19,539 nt of DNA from JAAYZH01 sp964479695 (GCA_964479695.1 CAYZSO010000041.1:1-19539), one strand, 5' to 3'; counted from the first letter of the stretch, positions 1-8,110 are shown. Program-made: numbers and translations. The notes: generated from the sequence alone by a model not told the origin.

Positions 1-331
<331 letters not shown>

Positions 332-492
332 ACAAGTCTTTAGGCTCTCTGTTGATCCAATATGGATCCAGACACAACAAAAAGGAGTAAAGAATCTCCT
401 TCTCGACACCCAAAACGTCGGCTCCCTTCTTACGAAAAACACTCTATGCAGTCTTGAGGGTACAACTCACTTGTGAGAAATACTCTTAGCCA
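332..492 (+). other. 23S-5S transcribed spacer
   Basis: This 160-base spacer has no gene. It holds small hairpins, for example GATCCAATATGGATC at 355-369 and AAGGAG/CTCCTT around 381-400, which could be RNase processing structures. No tRNA is present in it. Confidence 0.6.
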
Positions 493-493
493 T

Positions 494-609
<116 letters not shown>

Positions 610-631
610 TTTTTATTTGCAATCAATTTGA

Positions 632-673
632 ATCGGAACGAGTTCATGATAAGGACTTGCTCCGATTTTTTTA
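632..673 (+). terminator. Intrinsic terminator of the rRNA operon
   Basis: A 14-position stem (632-645 with 653-666) has one mismatch and two G-U pairs, a 7-base loop, and a run of seven to eight T after the stem. It lies just after the 5S gene and is well placed to end the rRNA transcript. Confidence 0.85.
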
Positions 674-814
674 TTTGTTTTTCTTGTGATGAATTTGTGA
701 TCCTGTTTCAGGTGTAACATGGACTGATAGGGGTTCAAGTAAGATCATTCCGGTTAGTGTGGTTTCAGGTTTGTGTCACAAATTTATTCATAACTTAATC
801 AAACTGTAATATTA

Positions 815-845
815 CTGACTTAGTACGAGGCCGATGTGTTATACT
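815..845 (+). promoter_or_regulatory. Probable walR operon promoter
   Basis: An extended -10 element, TGT followed by TATACT, lies at 837-845, with a weak -35 candidate (CTGACT, 815-820; spacing 19). Transcription would begin near 852, giving a leader of about 36 bases before walR. A TTGACA at 847-852 has no good -10 downstream and is less likely to be the -35. The region 674-814 holds no gene. Confidence 0.5.
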
Positions 846-887
846 CTTGACAACTTTATGTAGGTTCTACATGCACCGAGGTGAATA

Positions 888-1598
888 ATGACCGCTGATA
901 TTCTGGTTGTTGATGATGAGCAGGCAATTGTTGATATTTTGAAATCCAACTTGGAGCGAGAAGGCTATCATGTTGATGTTGCTTATGATGGGGTTCAGGC
1001 CGTGAATTTGGGCCTCGCGAGGCATTATGATGTGATATTGCTTGATTGTATGTTGCCGAGAATGGACGGTTTCGATGTCTGTCGTAGACTTCGGCAGGAA
1101 ATCAACACACCGATTATTTTTCTTACCGCGAAGAGTGAAGAAATTGATAAAGTCCTTGGTCTTGAATTAGGGGCTGATGATTACGTCCCTAAGCCGTTTA
1201 GTGTTCGAGAAGTGCTTGCTCGAGTGAAGGCACAGCTCAGACGTCAAGCGATTTATGAGCCTGATGAAAAGCACAATTATACAGGGGAGTCGAAGGTCTT
1301 TCGTATCAGTAATCTGGAGATTGATAATGAAGTCTACGAGGTCAGGCGAAATGGCGAAAACATCAATTTAACTTTGCGTGAGTTTCAACTGGTCTCTTTT
1401 ATGGCACAGAATGCGGGAACGGTTTTCTCAAGAGAAGAGCTTCTGCAGAAGGTCTGGGACTATGATTATTATGGTGATGTACGTACGGTCGACGTCACGG
1501 TGCGAAGGACCAGGGAGAAGTTGGAGCCAGACCCCAGCAATAATCAATATATCATCACGAAACGAGGCGTAGGCTATTATTTCAATAAGAATGCGTGA
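888..1598 (+). CDS. walR: WalR/VicR (YycF) response regulator, OmpR family
   Basis: This 236-residue DNA-binding response regulator acts downstream of the WalK kinase and, in related Gram-positive bacteria, controls cell-wall hydrolase genes and is often essential. The receiver domain (about 1-120) shows the acidic pair D9/D10, the phosphoacceptor D53 in LLDCMLP, T80 in FLTAK and K102 in VPKPF. The C-terminal winged-helix domain (about 135-235) ends with the typical VDVTVRRTREKLEPDPSNNQYIITKRGVGYYF-type signature (recognition helix VDVTVRRTREKLE). The start is supported by an AGGTG ribosome site at 879-883. It overlaps the next gene by 8 bases, so the two are translationally coupled. Family assignment is firm; the Wal identity rests on the sequence plus the linkage to walK, walJ and rlmH. 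Confidence 0.93.
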   Translation: MTADILVVDDEQAIVDILKSNLEREGYHVDVAYDGVQAVNLGLARHYDVILLDCMLPRMDGFDVCRRLRQEINTPIIFLTAKSEEIDKVLGLELGADDYVPKPFSVREVLARVKAQLRRQAIYEPDEKHNYTGESKVFRISNLEIDNEVYEVRRNGENINLTLREFQLVSFMAQNAGTVFSREELLQKVWDYDYYGDVRTVDVTVRRTREKLEPDPSNNQYIITKRGVGYYFNKNA

Positions 1599-3591
1599 TT
1601 TATCGATTTCGCTCCGGCACCTGATGTCTGATGGAACAGGTGCTTATCTTACGGAGATGCATCCGCTGCTCATTTTTGTTTTTGGCATCATTATTGGTGC
1701 TTTATTGCTGTTTATTGTTGTTGCAACCTATATGGTCAAGCAGAAACATCAGCGTAATCAGGATTTGGAAAAAATCACTCAGGGCTTTGTTGCAGAAAGA
1801 TTACAGACCGAAGCGATCCTTAATGATATTGATTTGGGTGTTATGGCATTTGCATCGGATGGGAAATTGCGAATTGCGAATCAATCTGTTCTGAAAATGC
1901 TCGATATGAAGGAGGCTCCGGATACTTTGGCCGAATTCTTATCTACGTTCGGCGAAGAGAATGGGCTGAAAACGCAAGCGCTCCTGGGTGCGGGGAAATC
2001 TACGGCGGATCTGACCATTGGCAAACGCGTGGTAAGAATGCAGATGAGTGAATCCGGCTCGCACGATGCGGGGCGGGTGGCCACAATCATCGTGACCCAG
2101 GATGTGACGGAACAACTTGAGCAGGAGAAGCAAAGAAAAGAATTTGTTGCGAATGTTTCTCATGAGCTGAAAACACCGCTTACGATTATCAAAACGTACT
2201 CGGAATCGCTTCTTGACTGGGGTCTGGATGAGAAAAGTCCCGCGGCTGTGAAGGCTGATCTCCAGCGGATTTTGGATGACGTGAACCGCATGGAAAATTT
2301 GATTAAGGATCTCTTGCTGCTCTCGAGCCTTGACTCGAGAGGGAAGGCTACACACATGGAGCAAGCGGATCTGGCTGTTCTCGTCCGTCAGATTGTTGAT
2401 CGCTGTCAGTTGCAAGCTGAGGAGAAAAACATTTCCCTTACTTGTTATATTGTTTCGGCGATACCGCCGGTTTTTGTTGACCGAAGTTCGATTGACCGCG
2501 CGATTATGAATATTATCCAGAATGCGATCAAGTACACGGACAAGAATGGCAGAATCGATGTGTTCTTAACAAGAATGTGGGATGATGTGGTTTTGAAGGT
2601 CCGCGATAATGGACAGGGGATCGATCCGAAATATCAGAAGGCGATTTTTGAACGCTTTTACCGGATTGATAATACCGGCTCGAGGAAGTACGGTGGCACC
2701 GGTTTGGGGCTTTCGATTGCCAAGGAATTGGTTGAATTACACCACGGGAAAATTGCTGTGAATAGTGTTCTGACGCAAGGCTCGGAGTTCTCGATCACAT
2801 TGCCTACTGCCGGTAAAGTGTATCGGCAAGTGATGCTGCAATTGGTGCAACAGCCTTCCCGCAATCCGGCTAACCAAGATACGCTTACCAGAGAAGCGCG
2901 CAGGGAACTCTTAGCCCAAGCAGAAGAATTGGGTATGAAGGCGGAATCTCTGGAAGATCTGACCCGAGCTGAACGTGATCTTCTCATGAAACCTTACCGG
3001 ATGGAAACTGAACCGGAAGAGGCTAATGAAGATTTTGCGGGTGTGTTTCGTCAGAATCAAAGGCCTGCTTCAGAGCAGGCAAAGGCGGCTGCTAATGGAG
3101 CTGCTAGCGCGGCTGCAAATGCCAACCGCGAAGAGATAAAGGTTGCTACGAGCGTGAGTCAAGATGAGATAGACTCAGCCGCAAACAGCGACGATGCGTC
3201 TGCTGAGACTGCTGAAGTGACCATTGAAGAAACCACAGATGCAACGGATGCTACAGATGAAACAGCGACAGAAGCTAAAATAGAAAAAGCGACTGCAGCA
3301 ACAGAAACAACAACTGTATCTGCTGCTGAAGCAGCAACGATCGCAGCAACAGCAACAACAACCGTAGCACCCATAGCAACAGAACACCATGGGTCAGATA
3401 AGTCAGATGGGTCAGATAAGTCAGATGGGTCAGATAAGTCAGATAAGTCAGATGGATCAGATAAGTCAGATAAGTCAGATGAGTCAGTGGGAGCATCCCC
3501 TGAAGTGCTTGAGAAGGCGGGGGTTGTGGAGGCGGCTTTGGCCGGAAACGGAAAAACGATGATTACTGGTGAATCTGACGGTTCTGTGTAA
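1591..3591 (+). CDS. walK: WalK/VicK (YycG) sensor histidine kinase with long low-complexity tail
   Basis: This is a membrane histidine kinase of 666 residues and the partner of WalR. It has a single hydrophobic span (about 25-47) and only a short N-terminal part outside, like streptococcal VicK and unlike the two-span WalK of Bacillus. A PAS-like region covers about 75-170. The dimerisation/phosphoacceptor helix has H191 in NVSHELKTPL. The ATPase domain has the N box at N311 (NAIKYT), G1 at D339 (DNGQGID) and G2 at 368-374 (GGTGLGL). The catalytic core ends near residue 407. About 260 further residues follow, rich in A, E, T, S and D. They include a stretch (residues 602-634) made of Ser-Asp-Lys and Ser-Asp-Gly triplets, encoded by a 9-nt tandem repeat. 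This tail is not a normal WalK feature and its role is unknown. No strong ribosome site is seen, which fits coupling to walR. Confidence 0.92.
   Translation: MRDLSISLRHLMSDGTGAYLTEMHPLLIFVFGIIIGALLLFIVVATYMVKQKHQRNQDLEKITQGFVAERLQTEAILNDIDLGVMAFASDGKLRIANQSVLKMLDMKEAPDTLAEFLSTFGEENGLKTQALLGAGKSTADLTIGKRVVRMQMSESGSHDAGRVATIIVTQDVTEQLEQEKQRKEFVANVSHELKTPLTIIKTYSESLLDWGLDEKSPAAVKADLQRILDDVNRMENLIKDLLLLSSLDSRGKATHMEQADLAVLVRQIVDRCQLQAEEKNISLTCYIVSAIPPVFVDRSSIDRAIMNIIQNAIKYTDKNGRIDVFLTRMWDDVVLKVRDNGQGIDPKYQKAIFERFYRIDNTGSRKYGGTGLGLSIAKELVELHHGKIAVNSVLTQGSEFSITLPTAGKVYRQVMLQLVQQPSRNPANQDTLTREARRELLAQAEELGMKAESLEDLTRAERDLLMKPYRMETEPEEANEDFAGVFRQNQRPASEQAKAAANGAASAAANANREEIKVATSVSQDEIDSAANSDDASAETAEVTIEETTDATDATDETATEAKIEKATAATETTTVSAAEAATIAATATTTVAPIATEHHGSDKSDGSDKSDGSDKSDKSDGSDKSDKSDESVGASPEVLEKAGVVEAALAGNGKTMITGESDGSV
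3394..3492 (+). repeat. 9-nt tandem repeat inside walK (SDK/SDG tail)
   Basis: Eleven consecutive 9-nt units of the type TCAGATAAG or TCAGATGGG run in the walK frame. They encode Ser-Asp-Lys/Gly/Glu triplets, with the last units degenerate. Because the unit is a multiple of three, gain or loss of copies would lengthen or shorten the tail without breaking the frame. Confidence 0.95.
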
Positions 3592-3628
3592 TGTGAGCAG
3601 AATGTCGGGGGAGACCAGGCGAATACGC

Positions 3629-3634
3629 TATAAT
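3629..3634 (+). promoter_or_regulatory. Possible -10 box upstream of murA
   Basis: A perfect TATAAT lies in the 81-base walK-murA gap, but no good -35 is seen at the right spacing. It could supply extra murA transcript beside read-through from walRK. The gap is otherwise AT-rich and short. Confidence 0.35.
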
Positions 3635-3656
3635 AAATAAGATTATTTAAGATAAT

Positions 3657-3663
3657 GAGGGGG
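3657..3663 (+). promoter_or_regulatory. Ribosome binding site deciding the murA start
   Basis: GAGGGGG lies 9 bases before the TTG at 3673. It overlaps the upstream in-frame ATG at 3655-3657, which itself has no purine-rich site before it. Confidence 0.65.
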
Positions 3664-3672
3664 ATAATTCCT

Positions 3673-4965
3673 TTGGCCAGCTATTATATAAACGGTGGCA
3701 TACCACTTCACGGAGACATCACGGTCAGCGGATCGAAGAATGCGGCACTGGGCATCATTGCAGCGGCTTGTGTACTTGACGGTCCTTGCGTAATTGAGAA
3801 TTTACCACATGTTTCTGATATTGAAACGCAACTGGAATTGTGCCGCAATCTCGGCGCAAGAGTTGAGACCGATGAGAACGGAACGGTTCACTTCGATCCG
3901 ACAACGATTTACACCCACGAAATTACGGATGAGAGGGCGCGAAATATCAGGGCTTCTTATTATTTCCTTGGAGCGATGTTGGCGCGCTTTGGCAAAGCGA
4001 AGAATTTCCTCCCTGGAGGCTGCAATTTCGGCACCAGACCCATTGACTTGCATCTGAAAGGCTTCAATGCAATGGGGGCTAAGGACGAAATGTCTCACGG
4101 GTTTATCACTCTTGAAGCGGAAGACTTCCATGGCGACCATATTTTCTTGGATAAAGTAAGCGTTGGCGCCACCATGAACCTCATGATCGCCGCCTCGAAG
4201 GCCAGGGGCAGAACCACAATTGAAAATGCCGCGAAAGAGCCACATATTGTTGACGTTGCGAACTTTTTAAATTCCATGGGTGCCAACATCAGAGGAGCCG
4301 GTACCGATGTGATCCGCATTGACGGGCAAGAGAGACTCCCCGGCGGTTCAACGTACGCGATTATTCCGGATCAAATTGAGGCCGGAACCTATATGATTGC
4401 CGCCGCTGTAACCAGAGGCGACGTTACGGTTCGCAACTTAATCCCGAAGCACATGGAACCTTTATCTGCCAAACTCGATGAGATGGGTGTCCAGATGACT
4501 GTGGGGGAGGACTGGATCAGAGTAAAAGTCGACAAGGATCAGGAGCTTAAGGCGACTTCTTTGCGCACGATGGCTTACCCCGGGTTCCCAACGGATCTTC
4601 AGCCCCAAACGGTTGTCCTGCTCTGCCAGTGCACAGGTCTTAGCAAAATGTATGAAGATGTTTGGGCGAACCGTTTCCAGTACATTGATGATCTTAAGCA
4701 AATGGGCGCCGACATTATGATTGCGGATCGTGTGGCTCTTGTCCAAGGACCTCGCCAGCTCTCCGGCGCCATGGTTCAGGCTCGTGACTTGAGAGCCGGA
4801 GCCGCAATGGTTCTTGCCGGTTTAAGTGCGACCGGTATGACCGAAGTGTATGATATTTTCTCTCTTGAACGCGGCTATGAAAACCTCGTCGGTAAACTCC
4901 AGAGCATCGGTGCGGACATTCGCAAGAGTTCAGACGTGTACGAGAATGCAGAAAGAGAGCTTTAA
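3673..4965 (+). CDS. murA: UDP-N-acetylglucosamine 1-carboxyvinyltransferase (MurA)
   Basis: MurA transfers enolpyruvate from PEP to UDP-GlcNAc, the first committed step of peptidoglycan synthesis in the cytoplasm. The substrate motif SGSKNAALG, the active-site Cys in LPGGCNFGTRP (the residue attacked by fosfomycin) and the LQPQ region typical of the family are all present. Start choice: an ATG at 3655 has no ribosome site, whereas the TTG at 3673 follows a strong GAGGGGG at 3657-3663 at good spacing. From TTG the protein is 430 residues and the Lys-Asn pair falls at 22-23, as in E. coli MurA, with the catalytic Cys at 117. If the ATG is used the protein is 436 residues. Its place between walK and walJ suggests co-regulation with the cell-wall stress system. 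Confidence 0.95.
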   Translation: MASYYINGGIPLHGDITVSGSKNAALGIIAAACVLDGPCVIENLPHVSDIETQLELCRNLGARVETDENGTVHFDPTTIYTHEITDERARNIRASYYFLGAMLARFGKAKNFLPGGCNFGTRPIDLHLKGFNAMGAKDEMSHGFITLEAEDFHGDHIFLDKVSVGATMNLMIAASKARGRTTIENAAKEPHIVDVANFLNSMGANIRGAGTDVIRIDGQERLPGGSTYAIIPDQIEAGTYMIAAAVTRGDVTVRNLIPKHMEPLSAKLDEMGVQMTVGEDWIRVKVDKDQELKATSLRTMAYPGFPTDLQPQTVVLLCQCTGLSKMYEDVWANRFQYIDDLKQMGADIMIADRVALVQGPRQLSGAMVQARDLRAGAAMVLAGLSATGMTEVYDIFSLERGYENLVGKLQSIGADIRKSSDVYENAEREL

Positions 4966-5766
4966 ATGTCCGGATCTGTCAGAGCCTGTACGCTGGTCAG
5001 CGGAAGTTCCGGCAACAGTATTTTTGTCCAAAACCGCGATACTTCCCTTCTAGTTGATGCGGGTGTCAACGCCAAACAGCTCGAAATGGCCATGCGTGAA
5101 CGAGATATCGACCCTGCCAAACTGCAGGGTATTCTATTGACCCATGAGCATTCCGACCACATGCAAGGCTTATCCGTCCTTGCGAGGCGTTTCGCACTCC
5201 CGGTTTATCTGACTCATCAGACGTACCTTGCGGCCAAAGACCGCTTAGCCTACTTTGAGCGAATGGACATCCGCTTCATCCAAGCAGATCAGACCTTCGA
5301 AATCGGCAACATGGCCATCAAGCCTTTCCACGTCCCTCACGACGCCGCGGAACCACTCGGCTTCCGTATTGACACTGGCCACGGTGTTATTTCTGTCGCC
5401 AGTGACATCGGGCATTGGACCGAAACGATTGCGGACACGGTCAGCGGCAGCGACATGGTTTTCATTGAAGCGAATTACGATCACGACATGCTTTGGGGTG
5501 GTCCTTACCCCTGGCCTCTGAAGAAGAGAATTGATTCTGAAACCGGCCACCTTTCCAACAATGAATGCGGAGACGCCATCAGCAGCTTGATTCTCGAAGG
5601 TTCCACGCGCTTCATCCTTATCCATCTCTCCAAGGAGAACAACCGCCCCGATCTTGCCTACACAAATATCGAGTCGTTAATCCACGAATGCGGCGCCAAG
5701 AATGGCCAAGACTACACCATGCTTACGGCCCCACGCTTTTCCCCCAGCCTCTGGCAGCTGCTGTGA
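4966..5766 (+). CDS. walJ: WalJ/YycJ metallo-beta-lactamase-fold hydrolase
   Basis: This cytoplasmic protein of 266 residues belongs to the MBL-fold family linked to WalRK in many Gram-positive bacteria. It shows the N-terminal VSGSSGNS motif, the metal-binding HxHxDH motif (H60, H62, D64, H65 in LLTHEHSDH) and later ligand regions (ASDIGH, IEANYDHD). WalJ-type proteins have been proposed to act as nucleases and to affect DNA replication or repair; the exact substrate cannot be read from sequence. The ATG follows the murA stop with no gap (TAAATG), so it is translationally coupled. The last 15 bases including the stop recur as a near-copy 34 bases downstream. Confidence 0.9.
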   Translation: MSGSVRACTLVSGSSGNSIFVQNRDTSLLVDAGVNAKQLEMAMRERDIDPAKLQGILLTHEHSDHMQGLSVLARRFALPVYLTHQTYLAAKDRLAYFERMDIRFIQADQTFEIGNMAIKPFHVPHDAAEPLGFRIDTGHGVISVASDIGHWTETIADTVSGSDMVFIEANYDHDMLWGGPYPWPLKKRIDSETGHLSNNECGDAISSLILEGSTRFILIHLSKENNRPDLAYTNIESLIHECGAKNGQDYTMLTAPRFSPSLWQLL

Positions 5767-5935
5767 GGGTGTGGCGGCTGGTGGCTGGCGGCTGCTCTGA
5801 GCGGCAGGTGGCTGGCTGTGAAGGGCTGTTGTTGCGAGCGGCGAGCGGCTGAGGAGCGTGGCTGGTTGGCGAGTGGCGGGTGGCTCTGAGCTCTGAGCGG
5901 CGGGTGGCTGGGCTGTTCCAGGCTGCTCGATAAGG
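5767..5935 (+). repeat. GC-rich degenerate heptad-based repeat tract (walJ-rlmH spacer)
   Basis: The 200-base spacer is built almost wholly of short units of the type NNGYGGC (TGGCGGC, TGGTGGC, GAGCGGC, GAGTGGC, GGGTGGC). A 22-base block starting GCTCTGAGCGGC occurs at 5794-5815 and again at 5890-5911 with one difference. G+C is much higher than in the flanking genes. No reading frame or promoter is convincing here. Confidence 0.85.
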
Positions 5936-5968
5936 TTCGCCAACGTTCACGGCTAACAGGAGGTCACT

Positions 5969-6430
5969 ATGCTCGTACGCATTATCGCTGCCGGCAAAAT
6001 CAAGGAAAAATGGCTTCAGACAGGAATCGCAGAATACAGTAAGCGCATCGCACCTTACCTCAAGCTCGAGATTATCGAAGTTAAGGATGCTTCGGATCAG
6101 CTTCCCGAAGATCGGGCCAAAGCCGAAGAAAGCCAACGCCTCCTCTCTCAACTCAAGCCCGGCTTCACCGTCGCCCTTGACTTGGCAGGCACCGAGCTCG
6201 ACTCGCCAACCTTTGCCGCAAACCTAGACAAGTGGCTCGAACTAGGCGGCGCCGCCGTCAATTTCCTCATTGCCGGTTCTCGCGGCTTTAGCCCCGAACT
6301 CCTAACCCAAGTCGACGCACGCCTATCTATGAGCAAAATGACCTACCCCCACCAGCTCGCACGCTTGATTTTTCTCGAACAGCTCTATCGTGCGTGCAAA
6401 ATCCTCCGCGGCGAAGCCTACCACAAGTAG
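5969..6430 (+). CDS. rlmH: 23S rRNA pseudouridine-1915 N3-methyltransferase (RlmH)
   Basis: RlmH is a SPOUT (knotted) methyltransferase that uses S-adenosylmethionine to methylate pseudouridine 1915 in helix 69 of 23S rRNA in the assembled ribosome. The 153-residue length is close to the family's usual 155-159. Visible family signatures are LDLAGTELDS, the SAM-site loop NFLIAGSRGFSPELL and the C-terminal tail LEQLYRACKILRGEAYHK. An AGGAGGT site at 5960-5966 sets the ATG start. RlmH commonly lies near walJ in Bacillota, which supports both calls. It appears to be the last gene of this cluster. Confidence 0.95.
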   Translation: MLVRIIAAGKIKEKWLQTGIAEYSKRIAPYLKLEIIEVKDASDQLPEDRAKAEESQRLLSQLKPGFTVALDLAGTELDSPTFAANLDKWLELGGAAVNFLIAGSRGFSPELLTQVDARLSMSKMTYPHQLARLIFLEQLYRACKILRGEAYHK

Positions 6431-6441
6431 TTGCGTCAATG

Positions 6442-6497
6442 TATGTAAGTCAGGTGATGTAAGTCAGGTGATGTAAGTCAAGTGACGTAGGTCGGAC
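6442..6497 (+). repeat. 14-nt tandem repeat after rlmH
   Basis: Four consecutive 14-nt units with consensus GATGTAAGTCAGGT (6442, 6456, 6470, 6484), the last one degenerate, lie a few bases after the rlmH stop. The unit can also be read as two related heptads. Confidence 0.9.
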
Positions 6498-6517
6498 AGA
6501 CGATGAGCATCATGTTA

Positions 6518-6553
6518 CTTGCACATATCTTCAAATTTGAAGATATGTGCAAG
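6518..6553. repeat. Perfect 36-bp palindrome
   Basis: The arm CTTGCACATATCTTCAAA (6518-6535) is followed at once by its exact reverse complement (6536-6553), with no loop base and no mismatch. No T run follows, so it is not a canonical intrinsic terminator. It lies between the rlmH cluster and the his promoter and could be a transcript-end structure or a binding site for a dimeric protein. Confidence 0.95.
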
Positions 6554-6657
6554 AGAACTTGGTATGAAAAAAGGTTGTGCATGTTCAGAAGAGTGAGCAC
6601 ATCTGGAATGATCAGAATGGTTCGATTGGTGAGAATAGCGAAGAATTCATTGAACCA

Positions 6658-6686
6658 TTGACAAGCGCTATACTTACGGGTAGTAT
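6658..6686 (+). promoter_or_regulatory. Promoter of the his operon
   Basis: A perfect -35 TTGACA (6658-6663) and a -10 TAGTAT (6681-6686) are separated by exactly 17 bases. Transcription would start near 6693, giving a leader of about 300 bases before hisZ. The leader holds no T-box core (no AGGGTGG...ACCGCG) and no His-rich leader peptide. Confidence 0.75.
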
Positions 6687-6869
6687 TCTTCAATGTTAAA
6701 CACTTTAGCTAGATAGAGCGATAGAGTGATGAAGAGTATGAAAGCTATGGCTTATTGGACATGCAACAAGAGCACTGAACTGATATCTTTAGAAGCACTT
6801 AACACACATAAACAGAAGCGCAAGGTTGATACAAACAGCAGCTACAAACAGAAACTACAATAACACACA

Positions 6870-6979
6870 CAAACCAACCACAAACCGACCACAAACCGAC
6901 CGCAAACCAACCACAAACCGACCACAAACCAACCACAAACCGACCACAAACCAACTACGAACCAGCCACAAACCAGCGA
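6870..6979 (+). repeat. 11-nt tandem repeat in the hisZ leader
   Basis: Ten consecutive 11-nt units with consensus CAAACCRACCA run without insertion or deletion from 6870 to 6979 and end 18 bases before the hisZ start, just before its ribosome site. The strand is C/A-rich, so the leader RNA would be largely unstructured here. Frames on both strands stay open across it only because of the repeat. Confidence 0.95.
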
Positions 6980-6997
6980 TACACAGAGGTACAGAAT

Positions 6998-8110
6998 ATG
7001 GAATGGAAATATTACACAGCCGAAGGCATGCGTGATCAATTACCGCAGAATACGTATTTGAGAAGACAAACGGAAGCTAGTTTGAGGAAGCTTTTTTGGC
7101 AATGGGGTTATGACGAAGTCGAGACACCGGAGATTGAGTATGCGGATGTTTATTTGCAAGATCGCTTTGTGAAGCAAGAAGTTTTGTATAAATTCTCGGA
7201 TCCGCAGGGGCGGCTTTTGGCACTGCGTTATGACAATACCGTGCCGCTTGCGAGGTTTGCGGCAACGTCGGGGCGGAATTTGGCGTTGCCGCTTAGGCTT
7301 TCGTATATCGGGACGATGTTTCGGGCTGGGGGGACGAATAATGGGCAGCGAAGCCATCAGTTTGAGCAGGCCGGGGTCGAGTTTATAGGAGCCACAGGCT
7401 TGGAGACGGATGGGGAAGTGTTGGCATTGGCAATCACCAGTTTGAAGGAGCTGGGGATTGAGGATTTTCAGATTTCGCTGAATCAGACAGGGTTTTATAA
7501 GGCGCTCATCGACGAATACAGTTTGACGCCGGATTTGGCCGATCTGTTGCCCGAAATGATTGACGGCAAAGAGTTTGTGCGCTTGGATGCTTTGATGGCT
7601 GATGAACAGTTGCCTGAGCAGCTGGCGCGAATTTTGGAAACCATGATGGAAACTTCCGGTTCGTATGAAGTGCTGGAGGCCGTGAGGCCTTTGACCCGGA
7701 ACGAGGCCGCCTTAGGTGCGCTGGCGGAGCTGGAAGGAATCTTGCAGTATTTGCAAAGTCCCGGCCTCGATCAATATGTGTCGATTGATCTGGGTCTCCT
7801 CAAAAATTTGAGTTATTACACCGGCACGATTTTCCGCGGTTATGCGGCGGGTGCTGGTTCTGAGGTGCTCTCGGGCGGCCGCTACGACCAGTTGTGCCGG
7901 GCTTTTGGCAGAGATTTGCCGGCGACCGGTTTTTCGCTTGATTTGGATCTTGTAAATCAAGTTCTGCAAGAGCACCAGATCCTTCCTCAGGAGCCGCGGG
8001 GGACAGAATATGTTCGGTACCGGGTGGGTGAGCGGGGGGTGGCTTTGGCCAAAGCCGCCGAACTCCGCTCCCGGGGCTTCAGGGTCATTCTTGAGGAGGT
8101 GGAAGGATGA
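6998..8110 (+). CDS. hisZ: ATP phosphoribosyltransferase regulatory subunit (HisZ)
   Basis: HisZ resembles the catalytic core of histidyl-tRNA synthetase but does not charge tRNA. It forms a complex with short-form HisG, which it activates and makes sensitive to histidine. The 370 residues cover only the synthetase-like domain; the C-terminal anticodon-binding domain of HisRS is absent. Visible are the motif-2-like RLSYIGTMFRAG..NGQRSHQFEQAGVE, the histidine-site-like LLKNLSYYTGTIFRGY and the motif-3-like LSGGRYDQL. The ATG is preceded by GAGGT at 6986-6990. hisZ and hisG overlap by four bases (ATGA at 8107), as expected for two subunits of one enzyme. A true hisS is less likely because of the length and the neighbour. 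Confidence 0.92.
   Translation: MEWKYYTAEGMRDQLPQNTYLRRQTEASLRKLFWQWGYDEVETPEIEYADVYLQDRFVKQEVLYKFSDPQGRLLALRYDNTVPLARFAATSGRNLALPLRLSYIGTMFRAGGTNNGQRSHQFEQAGVEFIGATGLETDGEVLALAITSLKELGIEDFQISLNQTGFYKALIDEYSLTPDLADLLPEMIDGKEFVRLDALMADEQLPEQLARILETMMETSGSYEVLEAVRPLTRNEAALGALAELEGILQYLQSPGLDQYVSIDLGLLKNLSYYTGTIFRGYAAGAGSEVLSGGRYDQLCRAFGRDLPATGFSLDLDLVNQVLQEHQILPQEPRGTEYVRYRVGERGVALAKAAELRSRGFRVILEEVEG

Noticed and set aside
713..821. WalR binding boxes (TGTAAC at 713, TGTAAT at 805) before walR
   Set aside because: The second half-site at 5-base spacing does not match the TGTWAH pattern in either case.
3159..3496. Minus-strand frames opposite the walK tail
   Set aside because: They are shadows of the low-complexity repeat coding and have no start signals.
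6729..6863. Small leader reading frame of 41-44 codons starting at 6729 or 6738
   Set aside because: It has a weak ribosome site, no family resemblance and ends in the repeat tract; too little support to call a gene.
6870..6979. CRISPR array
   Set aside because: Units are 11 bases, contiguous and without unique spacers; no cas genes are near.
6693..6997. T-box riboswitch or His-codon leader peptide in the his leader
   Set aside because: No T-box core sequence and no run of His codons is present.
6826..7039. Reading frames on both strands across the 11-nt array
   Set aside because: An 11-base unit repeats every 33 bases in frame, which keeps frames open by chance; the peptides are just 11-residue repeats with no ribosome site.
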